Origin: CAYRJA01 sp964424455
Lineage (GTDB): Bacteria; Bacteroidota; Bacteroidia; Chitinophagales; UBA10324
Assembly: GCA_964424455.1 (NCBI GenBank)
Contig: CAYRJA010000070.1
Coordinates: forward strand, 1-16,332
Reading direction: 5' to 3'
DNA: 16,332 bases
The stretch's first letter is position 1. Every line of letters starts with the position of its first letter. The position numbers and the translations under genes were made by a program. Shown here piece by piece: positions 7,559 through 15,303 of this stretch. The notes under the pieces were generated by a model. That model saw only the letters and a program-made list of their open reading frames with translations. It had not been told where the DNA came from and made no database searches.

Positions 7559-8761
7559 TTGGAACTGCAAAGTGTAAAACAACGATTCGGAATCATCGGC
7601 AACTCACCGCTGCTGAACCATGCAATTAACACTGCAATTCAGGTAGCGCCTACGGATTTAACGGTACTTATCAATGGTGAAAGCGGTGTGGGTAAAGAAG
7701 TCTTTTCTCAGATTATTCATCAGTTAAGCCCACGAAAACACAACCCGTTTATCGCTGTAAACTGCGGCGCTATTCCGGAAGGCACCATTGATTCAGAATT
7801 ATTCGGTCATGAAAAGGGCGCTTTCACCGGTGCTCATGAAGCGCGTAAAGGATATTTTGAAACCGTAAATGGCGGAACAATTTTTCTGGATGAGATAGGT
7901 GAACTTCCACAGGGGACACAGGCACGTTTGCTGCGTGTGTTGGAAACAAAAGAGTTTATCCGTGTGGGTTCATCCAAAGTTCAGAAGACAGATGTAAGAG
8001 TAGTAGCAGCCACGAATGTGAATCTGTTAGACAGAATTGCCGCAAGAAGATTTCGTGAAGACTTATATTACCGTTTGAATACGGTTCCTATCAGAGTTCC
8101 CGCATTGCGCGATCGTAAGGAAGATATTCCTGTTCTGTTCAGAAAGTTTTGCATTGATTTTTCCGAACGCTATAAAACACAGCCGATTCAATTAGACGAA
8201 GAAGCTAAAGAATTACTCGTGAATTATTCATGGCATGGCAATGTGCGTGAATTGAAAAACATGGCAGAACAGGTTTCGGTGCTGGCAAAAAACAAAACTG
8301 TAACAGCAGATGAGCTGCACCAATTCATTCCTGAACCTCAGTTAAATCCGCTGCCAATACTCGCCGGCGAAAAACATAACGGAAATGATTTTTCAAATGA
8401 AAGAGAACTTCTGTACAAGATTCTTTTTGATATGAAGAATGACTTGAATGATTTAAAAAAGATTGTATATGGTTCTGTTCCCGGTTCGGTAGATTTTTCT
8501 TCGGTGCATCCGGGTTATGATCAAGCAGCAGAGCCATTGACATCCGCTAATTCAATAAAGCCAATTGTACTTGACACAAAAAATAATCCTGTTCAGGAGA
8601 TTCATGTAGAAGAGTCTTTATCCATTGCAGAAAAAGAAAAGGAATTAATTATTAAAGCATTAAAGAAGCACAGAGGCAGAAGAAAGAATGCGGCAAAGGA
8701 GTTGGGCATATCAGACCGTACACTTTACAGAAAAATAAAAGAATACAACATTCCGGAATAA
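7559..8761 (+). CDS. Sigma-54-dependent activator without receiver domain (AAA+ and Fis-type HTH)
   Basis: A 400-residue bacterial enhancer-binding protein that would remodel sigma-54 RNA polymerase. The AAA+ domain starts almost at the N-terminus: Walker A GESGVGKE at 40-47, the sigma-54 contact loop GAFTGA at 87-92, Walker B GGTIFLDEIGE at 105-115, and an arginine-finger region near FREDLYYRLN. A variable linker covers about 270-345, and a Fis-type helix-turn-helix ends the protein (NAAKELGISDRTLYRKIKEY). No receiver, GAF or PAS domain is present, so activity may be set by a partner protein, as for PspF. The only plausible start is TTG at 7559, as no ATG precedes the AAA+ core. It lies 44 bp after miaB and 5 bp before lptE. 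I found no clear -24/-12 promoter in this window. Confidence 0.92.
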   Translation: MELQSVKQRFGIIGNSPLLNHAINTAIQVAPTDLTVLINGESGVGKEVFSQIIHQLSPRKHNPFIAVNCGAIPEGTIDSELFGHEKGAFTGAHEARKGYFETVNGGTIFLDEIGELPQGTQARLLRVLETKEFIRVGSSKVQKTDVRVVAATNVNLLDRIAARRFREDLYYRLNTVPIRVPALRDRKEDIPVLFRKFCIDFSERYKTQPIQLDEEAKELLVNYSWHGNVRELKNMAEQVSVLAKNKTVTADELHQFIPEPQLNPLPILAGEKHNGNDFSNERELLYKILFDMKNDLNDLKKIVYGSVPGSVDFSSVHPGYDQAAEPLTSANSIKPIVLDTKNNPVQEIHVEESLSIAEKEKELIIKALKKHRGRRKNAAKELGISDRTLYRKIKEYNIPE

Positions 8762-8766
8762 TTGAA

Positions 8767-9258
8767 ATGAAATTCATACCTGTCTTTTTATTCTCTTTTA
8801 TCTTTCTCTCTTCCTGTGGAATCTATTCATTCACCGGAGCAAATACAACTGCCAAAACAGCTACCGTTCATTACATCGCCAACCATGCAGATATTATTGC
8901 TCCTTCATTGAGCAATACTGTAACAGAAAAATTAAAAGATAAAATCATCACCAATAGTTCGGCGGCTATAGTGGACAATAATGGAGAATTGGATTTTGCA
9001 GGAACCATTACCGGTTACCAAATCACTCCTATTGCTGCACAGGCAAATGAAACTGCTGCCAAAAACCGGTTAACTATTACAGTAAATATGGAATTTAAAA
9101 ACACTAAGGATGAAAAACAAAACTGGTCGCAGAATTTCTCCCGCTATGCCGATTACGACAGCAATCAAAATTTAAGTTCCGTAGAGCAACAATTAATTGA
9201 TGATATAACTTCGCAGATTGTAGATGATATTTTTAACAAAGCATTGGTAAACTGGTAA
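8767..9258 (+). CDS. lptE: LPS-assembly lipoprotein LptE family
   Basis: A 163-residue lipoprotein. The N-terminus MKFIPVFLFSFIFLSSCG is a type II signal peptide with lipobox LSSC, so Cys17 would be lipidated. The mature part begins GIYSFTGAN and contains the run of about 100 residues with TVTEKLKDKI, an acidic beta segment (LDFAGTITGYQITP) and NRLTITVNMEF, as in the Bacteroidota LptE family. LptE plugs the LptD barrel and helps place LPS in the outer leaflet. The assignment rests on the fold pattern plus the conserved position between the sigma-54 activator and secG; direct identity to the E. coli protein would be low. It is followed by the TPR gene after one base. One TGTAACA motif at 8929 encodes Val-Thr. 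Confidence 0.8.
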   Translation: MKFIPVFLFSFIFLSSCGIYSFTGANTTAKTATVHYIANHADIIAPSLSNTVTEKLKDKIITNSSAAIVDNNGELDFAGTITGYQITPIAAQANETAAKNRLTITVNMEFKNTKDEKQNWSQNFSRYADYDSNQNLSSVEQQLIDDITSQIVDDIFNKALVNW

Positions 9259-9259
9259 C

Positions 9260-10399
9260 ATGGACAGCTCCACACTACATCATTTGATTCGCTATCCACA
9301 AGATTTGCAAACCATTTCCACAGAGGAACTGGAGGCAGTTATCCGTCAGTATCCATGGTTTGCCACAGCACATTTATTATTAGCTAAGAAATATCAATTA
9401 GAAGATAATCCTGAACTGGAACAAAAATTAGCTTATGCTGCCGCATTTGTCAACGACCGTCAAATGCTTTATCATTTACTCTATGAAAAGCCAGTCACTG
9501 AACACAGTTCGGAAGAATTGGAAGCAGTTGAAACATCGCCAATAACTATTCATGCTGAAGTTGCAGAAGAACTAAATCTAATGTCGCAGTCAGAAAGTGT
9601 CAGCCAGATAAATCCGGAACCGGAAACTGTTTTTACAAATGAAAATGAATCGGATGAGCTTGAAGCTATTAAAGAGATAGAGAATAAAGCTATTTCACTT
9701 CACCATCCTCAAATCAATGATAAAAAGGAAGAAGCCCAAGATGAGAAATACTCTGTTACAGGTGTTGATTCAATTCCCCTTATTAATACTGAATCTCCAG
9801 AGATGAAAGACGGGGAAGAAAGGACGGTTGAAACAGCTCCGGTAACAGTCAGTAATGAGTCCCCTCAATCTGCGCACACCGAAACTTTAATTCCGGAAAA
9901 TCCCATTAATCCCACATCAGATGAGAAGCACACCTTTTCCGGTTGGCTGTTACAATTTAAAATTTCTCAAAGTAAAATTCAGTCACCCGGCAAAGAACCA
10001 TCCAATACTACTGAGCATTCCATACAACGGGATAAGGAAGAAATCGCTATTGATTCCATGCTTATCGAATCCTCTGCTGACTATCTCAGTACAGAGCCGG
10101 AGGAAGATTTAAAGGCAATTGACAAGTTTGTAAAGTCTGTCCGACGAAATGATACCATTGAACCTACGGCTGAAGAATTGCCTGTGACTTCTGAGGATAA
10201 AGATTTTTCGATACAGAAATACGCTATTAATAGTTTGCTGGAAGAAGGAAAATTGGTTTCAGAAACGCTGGCGCAGATTTACCAGGATCAGGGGAAGTAT
10301 GATAAAGCCATAAAAGTGTATGAAAATCTGCGTTTGACTTTTCCCGATAAAAGCATTTACTTTGCAACCCTTATTGAAAGTTTGAAAAACAAATTGTAA
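9260..10399 (+). CDS. Acidic TPR-containing protein of unknown function
   Basis: A 379-residue protein with three parts. Residues 1-85 are a helical domain (LIRYPQDLQTISTEELEAVIRQYPWFATAHLLLAKKY) common to this Bacteroidota family. Residues about 86-310 are a low-complexity linker rich in Glu, Ser, Thr and Pro, probably disordered. Residues about 315-379 hold a TPR-like helical pair (ETLAQIYQDQGKYDKAIKVYENLRLTFP). No signal peptide or membrane segment is seen, so it is likely cytoplasmic. It sits 1 bp after lptE and 2 bp before secG, so it is co-translated with envelope and export genes. A role as a scaffold for those systems is an inference from position only. Two TGTTACA motifs fall in it, one within the disordered linker. 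Confidence 0.8.
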   Translation: MDSSTLHHLIRYPQDLQTISTEELEAVIRQYPWFATAHLLLAKKYQLEDNPELEQKLAYAAAFVNDRQMLYHLLYEKPVTEHSSEELEAVETSPITIHAEVAEELNLMSQSESVSQINPEPETVFTNENESDELEAIKEIENKAISLHHPQINDKKEEAQDEKYSVTGVDSIPLINTESPEMKDGEERTVETAPVTVSNESPQSAHTETLIPENPINPTSDEKHTFSGWLLQFKISQSKIQSPGKEPSNTTEHSIQRDKEEIAIDSMLIESSADYLSTEPEEDLKAIDKFVKSVRRNDTIEPTAEELPVTSEDKDFSIQKYAINSLLEEGKLVSETLAQIYQDQGKYDKAIKVYENLRLTFPDKSIYFATLIESLKNKL

Positions 10400-10401
10400 A
10401 C

Positions 10402-10767
10402 ATGTACGAAGCGATAGTCATTATCATCATTATTGCCGCTATACTGCTCATCGGAGTAGTACTGATTCAAAACCCAAAGGGCGGCGGCTTAGGTCAGTCA
10501 TTTGGAGGAATATCCAACCAGTTTATGGGCGTAAAACGCACAACTGATTTCCTTGAGAAATCGTCCTGGATGTTGATTGGAATTGTTGGCGCATTGAGCT
10601 TAATGACCGTTTTCTTTACTCCCAAAAATATAAATACTATAGAGAAGCCAAAATCAGCATTGGAAGGGATGGAAGTAACTGCACCCGCTCCTGTTCTTCC
10701 TCCTGCTAACAACAGCAACCCGGCAGCCCCTCCTCAGAACAGTATGCCGGCAGATTCCGGAAAATAG
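10402..10767 (+). CDS. secG: Protein translocase subunit SecG
   Basis: A 121-residue inner-membrane protein, the accessory subunit of the SecYEG channel. Two membrane helices are seen at about residues 4-22 and 56-72. Between them is the diagnostic cytoplasmic loop LIQNPKGGGLGQSFGG (21-36) followed by TTDFLEKSSW. A Pro/Ala/Asn-rich tail (about 85-121) extends beyond the usual 75-110 residues of the family and is common in this phylum. It is the last gene of the operon that starts at miaB; the next gene is convergent. Confidence 0.93.
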   Translation: MYEAIVIIIIIAAILLIGVVLIQNPKGGGLGQSFGGISNQFMGVKRTTDFLEKSSWMLIGIVGALSLMTVFFTPKNINTIEKPKSALEGMEVTAPAPVLPPANNSNPAAPPQNSMPADSGK

Positions 10768-10784
10768 GATTATATCTTTATTGC

Positions 10785-10806
10785 CATCCGGAGATAATAC
10801 CGGATG
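10785..10806 (+). terminator. Weak hairpin after secG
   Basis: CATCCGG at 10785-10791 pairs with CCGGATG at 10800-10806 across an 8-nt loop, 17 bp after the secG stop and between convergent genes. No proper U-run follows on either strand, so intrinsic termination is uncertain. Confidence 0.3.
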
Positions 10807-10882
10807 AGATTGTATCATTTCACTTGTAGATTTTTCTTGCCTGCCGACTGAGTTAACTCCTGAAAGTCGTAAGGCACATTTT

Positions 10883-12169
10883 CTAATCCGCTATTACCAG
10901 AAAATAATTCTTCTTTCCTTTCTGTAACAGAATATATTTTCCATTAATCAACTTATCTGCTTTTACTATATAATCAGTACCGGATATATTGGTTTTATTC
11001 AATGAGAACCCATTGCCTTGCAACATTCTTTTGGCTTCTCCTTTCGAAGGGAAAAATTTTGTTTTATCCACCACTAAATCGAGCAGCGAAATGCCGCTTT
11101 CTATTTCCGCCTTGCTGACTTTCGCTGACGGAACTCCTTCAAACACATCTTTGAAATCATCGTCGGAAAGAGAATATAATGTTTCTGCTGTGGACTGTCC
11201 GAATAAAATATCCGATGCTTTCTGTGCAAATAATAAATCGTCTTTTGAATGAACAAACACTGTAATTTCTTCCGCCAGTTTTTTCTGTAACAGCCGCAGG
11301 TGTGGTGATCTGAAATGCTCTATTTCAATTGATTCAATTTCCTGCTTTTCCATCAGTGAGAATATGCGGATATATTTTTTTGCGTCTTCATCAGCAGTAT
11401 TCAACCAAAACTGATAGAATTTGTAAGGAGAAGTTCTCTTTGCATCAATCCAGATGTTGCCGCTTTCCGTTTTGCCAAACTTAGTGCCGTCTGCTTTTGT
11501 AATTAAGGGACAAGTTAGGGCAAATGCTTCTGTACCTGAACTGCCTAATTTTTTAATTAACTCCACACCGGTAGTCATGTTGCCCCATTGGTCAGAACCG
11601 CCAAGCTGAACTTTGCAATTCTTATTCTTATACAACTGGTAGTAATCATACGCCTGCATCAACTGGTATGAAAACTCGGTGTAGGAAATACCTGACTCCA
11701 ATCTGTTTTTTACAGAATCTTTTGCGAGCAGATAGCTGATAGTAATGTGTTTCCCAATATCACGCAAAAAGGTAATGAATGGCATTCGAAACCATTCCAG
11801 GTTATTTACGATTTCAGCTTTATTCGTTCCTTCTGAAAAATTCAGAAATTTCTCCAACTGCTTTCTTTGGCAGGAAAGATTGTAGTTCACTTCTTCCTCT
11901 GCCATCAACTTTCTTTCTTCTTTTTTACCGGAGGGGTCGCCTATCATTCCTGTAGCGCCGCCGACTAATGCAACAGGTTTGTGTCCGCACAACTGAAAAT
12001 GTTTGAGCAGCATTACTGAAACTAAGTTGCCTATACCAAGTGAATCAGCCGTTGGATCGAACCCAGCATAACCGACGGTCATCTCTTTTTGCAACTGTTC
12101 TTCTGTACCGGGCATTATATCCTGTAACATGCCGCGCCATTTCAATTCTTCTACAAAATTTTTAGTCAT
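10883..12169 (-). CDS. tyrS: Tyrosyl-tRNA synthetase TyrS with altered HIGH motif
   Basis: A 428-residue class I synthetase that charges tRNA-Tyr. The N-terminal catalytic domain has GFDPTADS at 36-43, the tyrosine-pocket helix YTEFSYQLMQAYDYYQLY, the GGSDQWGN motif and the KMSKS equivalent KFGKT. The C-terminal S4-like RNA-binding domain covers about 365-428 (FPSKGEAKRMLQGNGFSLN). The numbering matches the Bacillus stearothermophilus enzyme in this region: Thr40 is present, but the HIGH motif reads Gly45-Ile-Gly-Asn48. Asn at 48 is common in the family; Gly at 45 is not, and His45 stabilises the transition state for tyrosine activation. The codon is GGT at 12035-12037, two bases from a His codon. 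The gene is otherwise complete. It lies 117 bp downstream of the PLP-enzyme gene, beyond a terminator. Confidence 0.95.
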   Translation of the reverse strand: MTKNFVEELKWRGMLQDIMPGTEEQLQKEMTVGYAGFDPTADSLGIGNLVSVMLLKHFQLCGHKPVALVGGATGMIGDPSGKKEERKLMAEEEVNYNLSCQRKQLEKFLNFSEGTNKAEIVNNLEWFRMPFITFLRDIGKHITISYLLAKDSVKNRLESGISYTEFSYQLMQAYDYYQLYKNKNCKVQLGGSDQWGNMTTGVELIKKLGSSGTEAFALTCPLITKADGTKFGKTESGNIWIDAKRTSPYKFYQFWLNTADEDAKKYIRIFSLMEKQEIESIEIEHFRSPHLRLLQKKLAEEITVFVHSKDDLLFAQKASDILFGQSTAETLYSLSDDDFKDVFEGVPSAKVSKAEIESGISLLDLVVDKTKFFPSKGEAKRMLQGNGFSLNKTNISGTDYIVKADKLINGKYILLQKGKKNYFLVIAD

Positions 12170-12229
12170 GAATGCAAATATCTTTAAGTATTTCCATAGT
12201 TGTAATTACTACTGTCATTTTTCAGTTTC

Positions 12230-12263
12230 AATAAAAAGAAAGGCGAAGAAATTTTTCTTCGCC
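12230..12263 (-). terminator. Intrinsic terminator of the PLP-enzyme gene
   Basis: On the minus strand, an 8-bp stem GGCGAAGA/TCTTCGCC at 12242-12263 (extendable through A-T pairs to 10 bp) is followed by a T-rich run TTTCTTTTTATT at 12230-12241. It lies 23 bp after the stop of the PLP-enzyme gene and should separate it from tyrS. In the plus direction there is no U-run. Confidence 0.8.
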
Positions 12264-12286
12264 CTCCGGTTTCATTATGAAGAAAA

Positions 12287-13528
12287 TTAAGCGCCAACTA
12301 ATTTCTGCGATTGATACGCTCCTGATTTTAATTTTCCTGATACAGCGCTAAAGCAGCTAAGTGTTTCATCAATATCTTTTGTGGTATGAACAGTCGTTGG
12401 AATCAGCCGAAGCATTATCACCCCTTTTGGTACAACAGGGTAAACAACCCCTGAAAGGAAAATGTTGTAATTCTCCCGGATATCCATAATGAGATTGACA
12501 GCTTCGTTTACATTTCCACTCAGATAAACAGGTGTAACAGCCGTATTGGCTTTACCCAAATTAAATCCTCTTTCTTTCAACCCGCTTTGCAATGCATTTA
12601 CATTCTTCCAAAGCTTATCTTTCAGTTCAGGATGTGAGCGGAGTAGTTCCAGACGTTTCAAACTGCCTACCACTAACGGCATGGGCAGTGCCTTCGCAAA
12701 AATCTGTGAGCGGCTATTGTAGCGGAGGTATTCAATCACCTGTTCATCGCTTGATATAAAAGCTCCTATTCCTGCCATTGACTTGGCGAAGGTTGAGAAG
12801 TAAATATCTATATCTTTCTGTACACCCTGTTCTTCTCCTGTACCTGCTCCTGTTTTTCCCATTGTGCCAAAACCGTGTGCATCATCCACAAACAACCGGA
12901 AGGGATATTTCTTTTTAAAGGATACAATCTCTTTTAACTTTCCCTGATCACCGCCCATTCCGAAAACACCTTCTGTGATAACAAGAATAGCTCCGCCACT
13001 TTCTTTAGCCATTTCATGAGCACGCTTCAGTTGCTTTTCAAATCTTTCCATGTCATTATGAGCAAAGACTAACCGCTTTCCCATGTGCAGCCGGACTCCG
13101 TCAATAATACAGGCATGCGATTCTGCATCATAAACAATAATATCGTGGCGATCAACTAATGCATCAATAGCCGATACCATTCCCTGATATCCGTAGTTAA
13201 GTAGAATTGTATCAGGTTTGCCGACAAAGTTTGATAATTCATTCTCCAATTTCTCATGTAAATCTGAATTACCGCTCATCATGCGTGCCCCCATTGGGTA
13301 AGCCAGTCCATATTTTGCTGTTGCTTCTGCATCTGCCTTGCGAACTTCCGGATGATTAGCCAGTCCTAAGTAGTTATTTAAACTCCAGACGATTTTTTCT
13401 TTCCCCCGAAATATCATCCGGCTGCCGATTTCTCCTTCCAGCTTAGGGAATGTATAGTAACCATGTGCCATTTTGGAATGTTGACCAAGCGGGCCGCGGT
13501 TCTTCATTAACTTTTCAAATAGATCCAT
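12287..13528 (-). CDS. PLP-dependent alpha-oxoamine synthase family enzyme (KBL/BioF/Spt-like)
   Basis: A 413-residue fold-type I PLP enzyme. Members condense an amino acid with an acyl-CoA and release CO2 (glycine C-acetyltransferase, BioF, serine palmitoyltransferase). Visible features are the substrate-loop SLNNYLGLANHPEV (49-62), ring-stacking His138 in ESHACIIDG, Asp215 and His218 in VDDAHGFG, and the PLP lysine Lys249 in FSTFAKSMAG. The C-terminal small domain has VVPKGVIMLRLIPTTVHT, like the PxVxxxxxxxR..THT region of the family. Bacteroidota make sphingolipids, so serine palmitoyltransferase is possible. However, the segment after the PLP lysine and the YPMGARMMSG loop differ from the serine palmitoyltransferases I recall, so the substrate is left open. 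It is transcribed alone: it has its own -7 box at 13558 and a strong terminator at 12230. Confidence 0.85.
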   Translation of the reverse strand: MDLFEKLMKNRGPLGQHSKMAHGYYTFPKLEGEIGSRMIFRGKEKIVWSLNNYLGLANHPEVRKADAEATAKYGLAYPMGARMMSGNSDLHEKLENELSNFVGKPDTILLNYGYQGMVSAIDALVDRHDIIVYDAESHACIIDGVRLHMGKRLVFAHNDMERFEKQLKRAHEMAKESGGAILVITEGVFGMGGDQGKLKEIVSFKKKYPFRLFVDDAHGFGTMGKTGAGTGEEQGVQKDIDIYFSTFAKSMAGIGAFISSDEQVIEYLRYNSRSQIFAKALPMPLVVGSLKRLELLRSHPELKDKLWKNVNALQSGLKERGFNLGKANTAVTPVYLSGNVNEAVNLIMDIRENYNIFLSGVVYPVVPKGVIMLRLIPTTVHTTKDIDETLSCFSAVSGKLKSGAYQSQKLVGA

Positions 13529-13557
13529 ATTGTGATTTTTTAAAAAAATTGAATGGG

Positions 13558-13565
13558 CAAAAGTA
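13558..13565 (-). promoter_or_regulatory. Bacteroidota -7 box for the PLP-enzyme gene
   Basis: Read on the minus strand, the site is TACTTTTG, an exact TAnnTTTG match 29 bp before the start codon at 13528. The -33 region is poor; a perfect 8-bp palindrome AACCGGTT lies at 13577-13584, just upstream. The promoter is divergent from that of atpD. Confidence 0.5.
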
Positions 13566-13648
13566 GTTAATGATTTGGGTTTTCTAAACCGGTTGATAAG
13601 TGGAAATCATTTTATATAGCAGCGGTTTTTATCTCTCGTTTACTTGAA

Positions 13649-13656
13649 TATATTTG
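13649..13656 (+). promoter_or_regulatory. Bacteroidota -7 box for atpD
   Basis: TATATTTG is an exact TAnnTTTG match, 68 bp before the atpD ATG. A T-rich stretch (13626-13630) stands where the -33 element is expected. Transcription should begin near 13662, just before the leader hairpin at 13669. Confidence 0.55.
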
Positions 13657-13668
13657 CGGCTCGAAAAA

Positions 13669-13689
13669 ACGCTGTATCAGGTACAGCGT
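13669..13689 (+). promoter_or_regulatory. Leader stem-loop in the atpD 5' untranslated region
   Basis: ACGCTGTA at 13669-13676 and TACAGCGT at 13682-13689 form a perfect 8-bp stem with a 5-nt loop. If the -7 box at 13649 is right, this hairpin sits within a few bases of the mRNA 5' end, a position typical of mRNA-stabilising structures. There is no U-run, so it is not a terminator. It could also be an operator palindrome. Confidence 0.4.
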
Positions 13690-13724
13690 ATTAAGAATGA
13701 TTAAATTTTGATTCTCAATTAAAA

Positions 13725-15233
13725 ATGGCAAACACAGGTAAAATAAAATCAATCATCGGCCCGGTAATAGATGTGGCTTTTGAAAATGGGCAACTCCCTA
13801 AAATTCTCAATGCATTAACTGTCACCCGCGACAATGGACAAAAGATTATTCTTGAAGTGCAGCAGCATCTTGGAGAAGACAGCGTTCGTACCGTTTCTAT
13901 GGACTCTACAGAAGGTCTGCTCCGTGGAATGGAGGTAACAGACACCGGCTCTAATATTAAAATGCCCACCGGCGACAAAATCAAAGGTCGCTTGTTTAAT
14001 GTGGTGGGTGAAGCTATTGATGGTATCAGTGAAATCAGCAATGAAGGCGGGTATCCTATTCACCGTAAACCGCCCGTATTTGAAGAACTTTCTACTGAGA
14101 AAGAAGTACTCTTTACCGGTATTAAAGTTATTGACCTGCTTGAACCTTATGCAAAAGGAGGGAAAATCGGATTATTCGGTGGTGCAGGTGTGGGAAAAAC
14201 GGTGTTGATTATGGAATTGATTAACAACATCGCTAAAGCTTATGCAGGTACTTCTGTGTTTGCAGGCGTGGGCGAAAGAACCCGTGAAGGAAATGATTTG
14301 CTTCGTGAAATGATTGAATCCAATGTTATAAAGTATGGAGAAGAGTTTAAACACGCAATGGAAAAAGGCGACTGGGATTTATCAAAAGTGGATAGAAATG
14401 AGTTAGGAAAATCGCAGGCAACTCTCGTGTTCGGTCAGATGAATGAGCCGCCCGGAGCGCGCGCGCGTGTTGCACTCAGCGGATTAACCGTAGCAGAATA
14501 CTACCGCGACGGTGACCCGAATGAATCAAAAGGTCGTGATATTCTTTTCTTTATTGACAATATTTTCCGTTTCACTCAGGCAGGTTCTGAAGTATCTGCA
14601 TTGCTGGGTCGTATGCCTTCAGCGGTAGGTTATCAGCCGACGCTTGCTACTGAAATGGGTATGATGCAGGAACGAATCACTTCCACAAAGAGAGGTTCTA
14701 TTACTTCTGTTCAGGCGGTGTATGTGCCTGCGGATGACTTGACAGATCCTGCTCCGGCTACTACCTTCTCTCACTTGGATGCTACTACTGTATTGAGTCG
14801 TAAAATTGCTGAGTTGGGTATTTATCCTGCGGTTGATCCGTTGGATTCTACTTCACGAATTCTCTCTCCTGATGTGGTGGGCGATGCTCATTACAATACT
14901 GCACAGAAAGTAAAAATGATTTTGCAGCGCTACAAAGAATTGCAGGACATCATTGCCATTCTGGGTATGGATGAGTTGAGTGAAGAAGACAGACTCGTAG
15001 TAAGCCGTGCACGCCGTGTGCAGCGATTCCTTTCGCAGCCATTCCACGTGGCAGAACAGTTCACCGGACTGAAAGGTGTGTTAGTTCCGATTGAAGAAAC
15101 CATTCGCGGATTCAACATGATTATGGATGGCGAAGTGGATGAATATCCTGAAGCAGCATTCAACCTTGTGGGAACTATTGATGATGCTATTGCAAAAGGA
15201 AAGAAACTGATAGCTGAAGCAGCAGGAAAATGA
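13725..15233 (+). CDS. atpD: F1Fo ATP synthase subunit beta
   Basis: A 502-residue catalytic subunit of F1. The N-terminal barrel is IKSIIGPVIDVAFE. The P-loop GGAGVGKT is at 152-159, followed by GERTREGNDLLREM with the catalytic Glu, ALSGLTVAEYYRD, the Walker B region ILFFIDNIFRFTQAGSEVS, and the DELSEED-type loop (here MDELSEEDRL). It is full length and highly conserved. ATG at 13725 is the only sensible start. Only atpC follows: the remaining F1Fo genes are elsewhere, as is usual in this phylum. The gene contains no TGTWACA motif in 1.5 kb, against an average of about two per kb elsewhere. Confidence 0.99.
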   Translation: MANTGKIKSIIGPVIDVAFENGQLPKILNALTVTRDNGQKIILEVQQHLGEDSVRTVSMDSTEGLLRGMEVTDTGSNIKMPTGDKIKGRLFNVVGEAIDGISEISNEGGYPIHRKPPVFEELSTEKEVLFTGIKVIDLLEPYAKGGKIGLFGGAGVGKTVLIMELINNIAKAYAGTSVFAGVGERTREGNDLLREMIESNVIKYGEEFKHAMEKGDWDLSKVDRNELGKSQATLVFGQMNEPPGARARVALSGLTVAEYYRDGDPNESKGRDILFFIDNIFRFTQAGSEVSALLGRMPSAVGYQPTLATEMGMMQERITSTKRGSITSVQAVYVPADDLTDPAPATTFSHLDATTVLSRKIAELGIYPAVDPLDSTSRILSPDVVGDAHYNTAQKVKMILQRYKELQDIIAILGMDELSEEDRLVVSRARRVQRFLSQPFHVAEQFTGLKGVLVPIEETIRGFNMIMDGEVDEYPEAAFNLVGTIDDAIAKGKKLIAEAAGK

Positions 15234-15240
15234 TTATTAT

Positions 15241-15282
15241 AGTGTAACAGTGTGTTACACTTTTGTAACACACTGTTACACT
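15241..15282 (+). repeat. Perfect 18-bp inverted repeat made of four TGTWACA motifs, between atpD and atpC
   Basis: The left arm 15241-15258 (AGTGTAACAGTGTGTTAC) is the exact reverse complement of the right arm 15265-15282, with a 6-nt loop ACTTTT. It contains TGTAACA at 15243 and 15264 and TGTTACA at 15253 and 15274. The left arm is itself palindromic (GTGTAACA-gtg-TGTTACAC), and the inner core of the right arm also is (TGTAACA-cac-TGTTACA), so two small hairpins can form instead of one long one. It starts 8 bp after the atpD stop and ends 21 bp before the atpC start. Only a short T-run (15289-15293) follows a run of A. It may act as a partial terminator or RNA-processing site that sets the beta:epsilon ratio. 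Confidence 0.9.
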
Positions 15283-15303
15283 GAAAAATTTTTACAGTAA
15301 AAA

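Noticed and set aside
14930..15271. 113-codon antisense open frame over the 3' part of atpD, running into the inverted repeat
   Set aside because: It is opposite a highly conserved gene, Ser/Asn-rich, and a typical antisense shadow.
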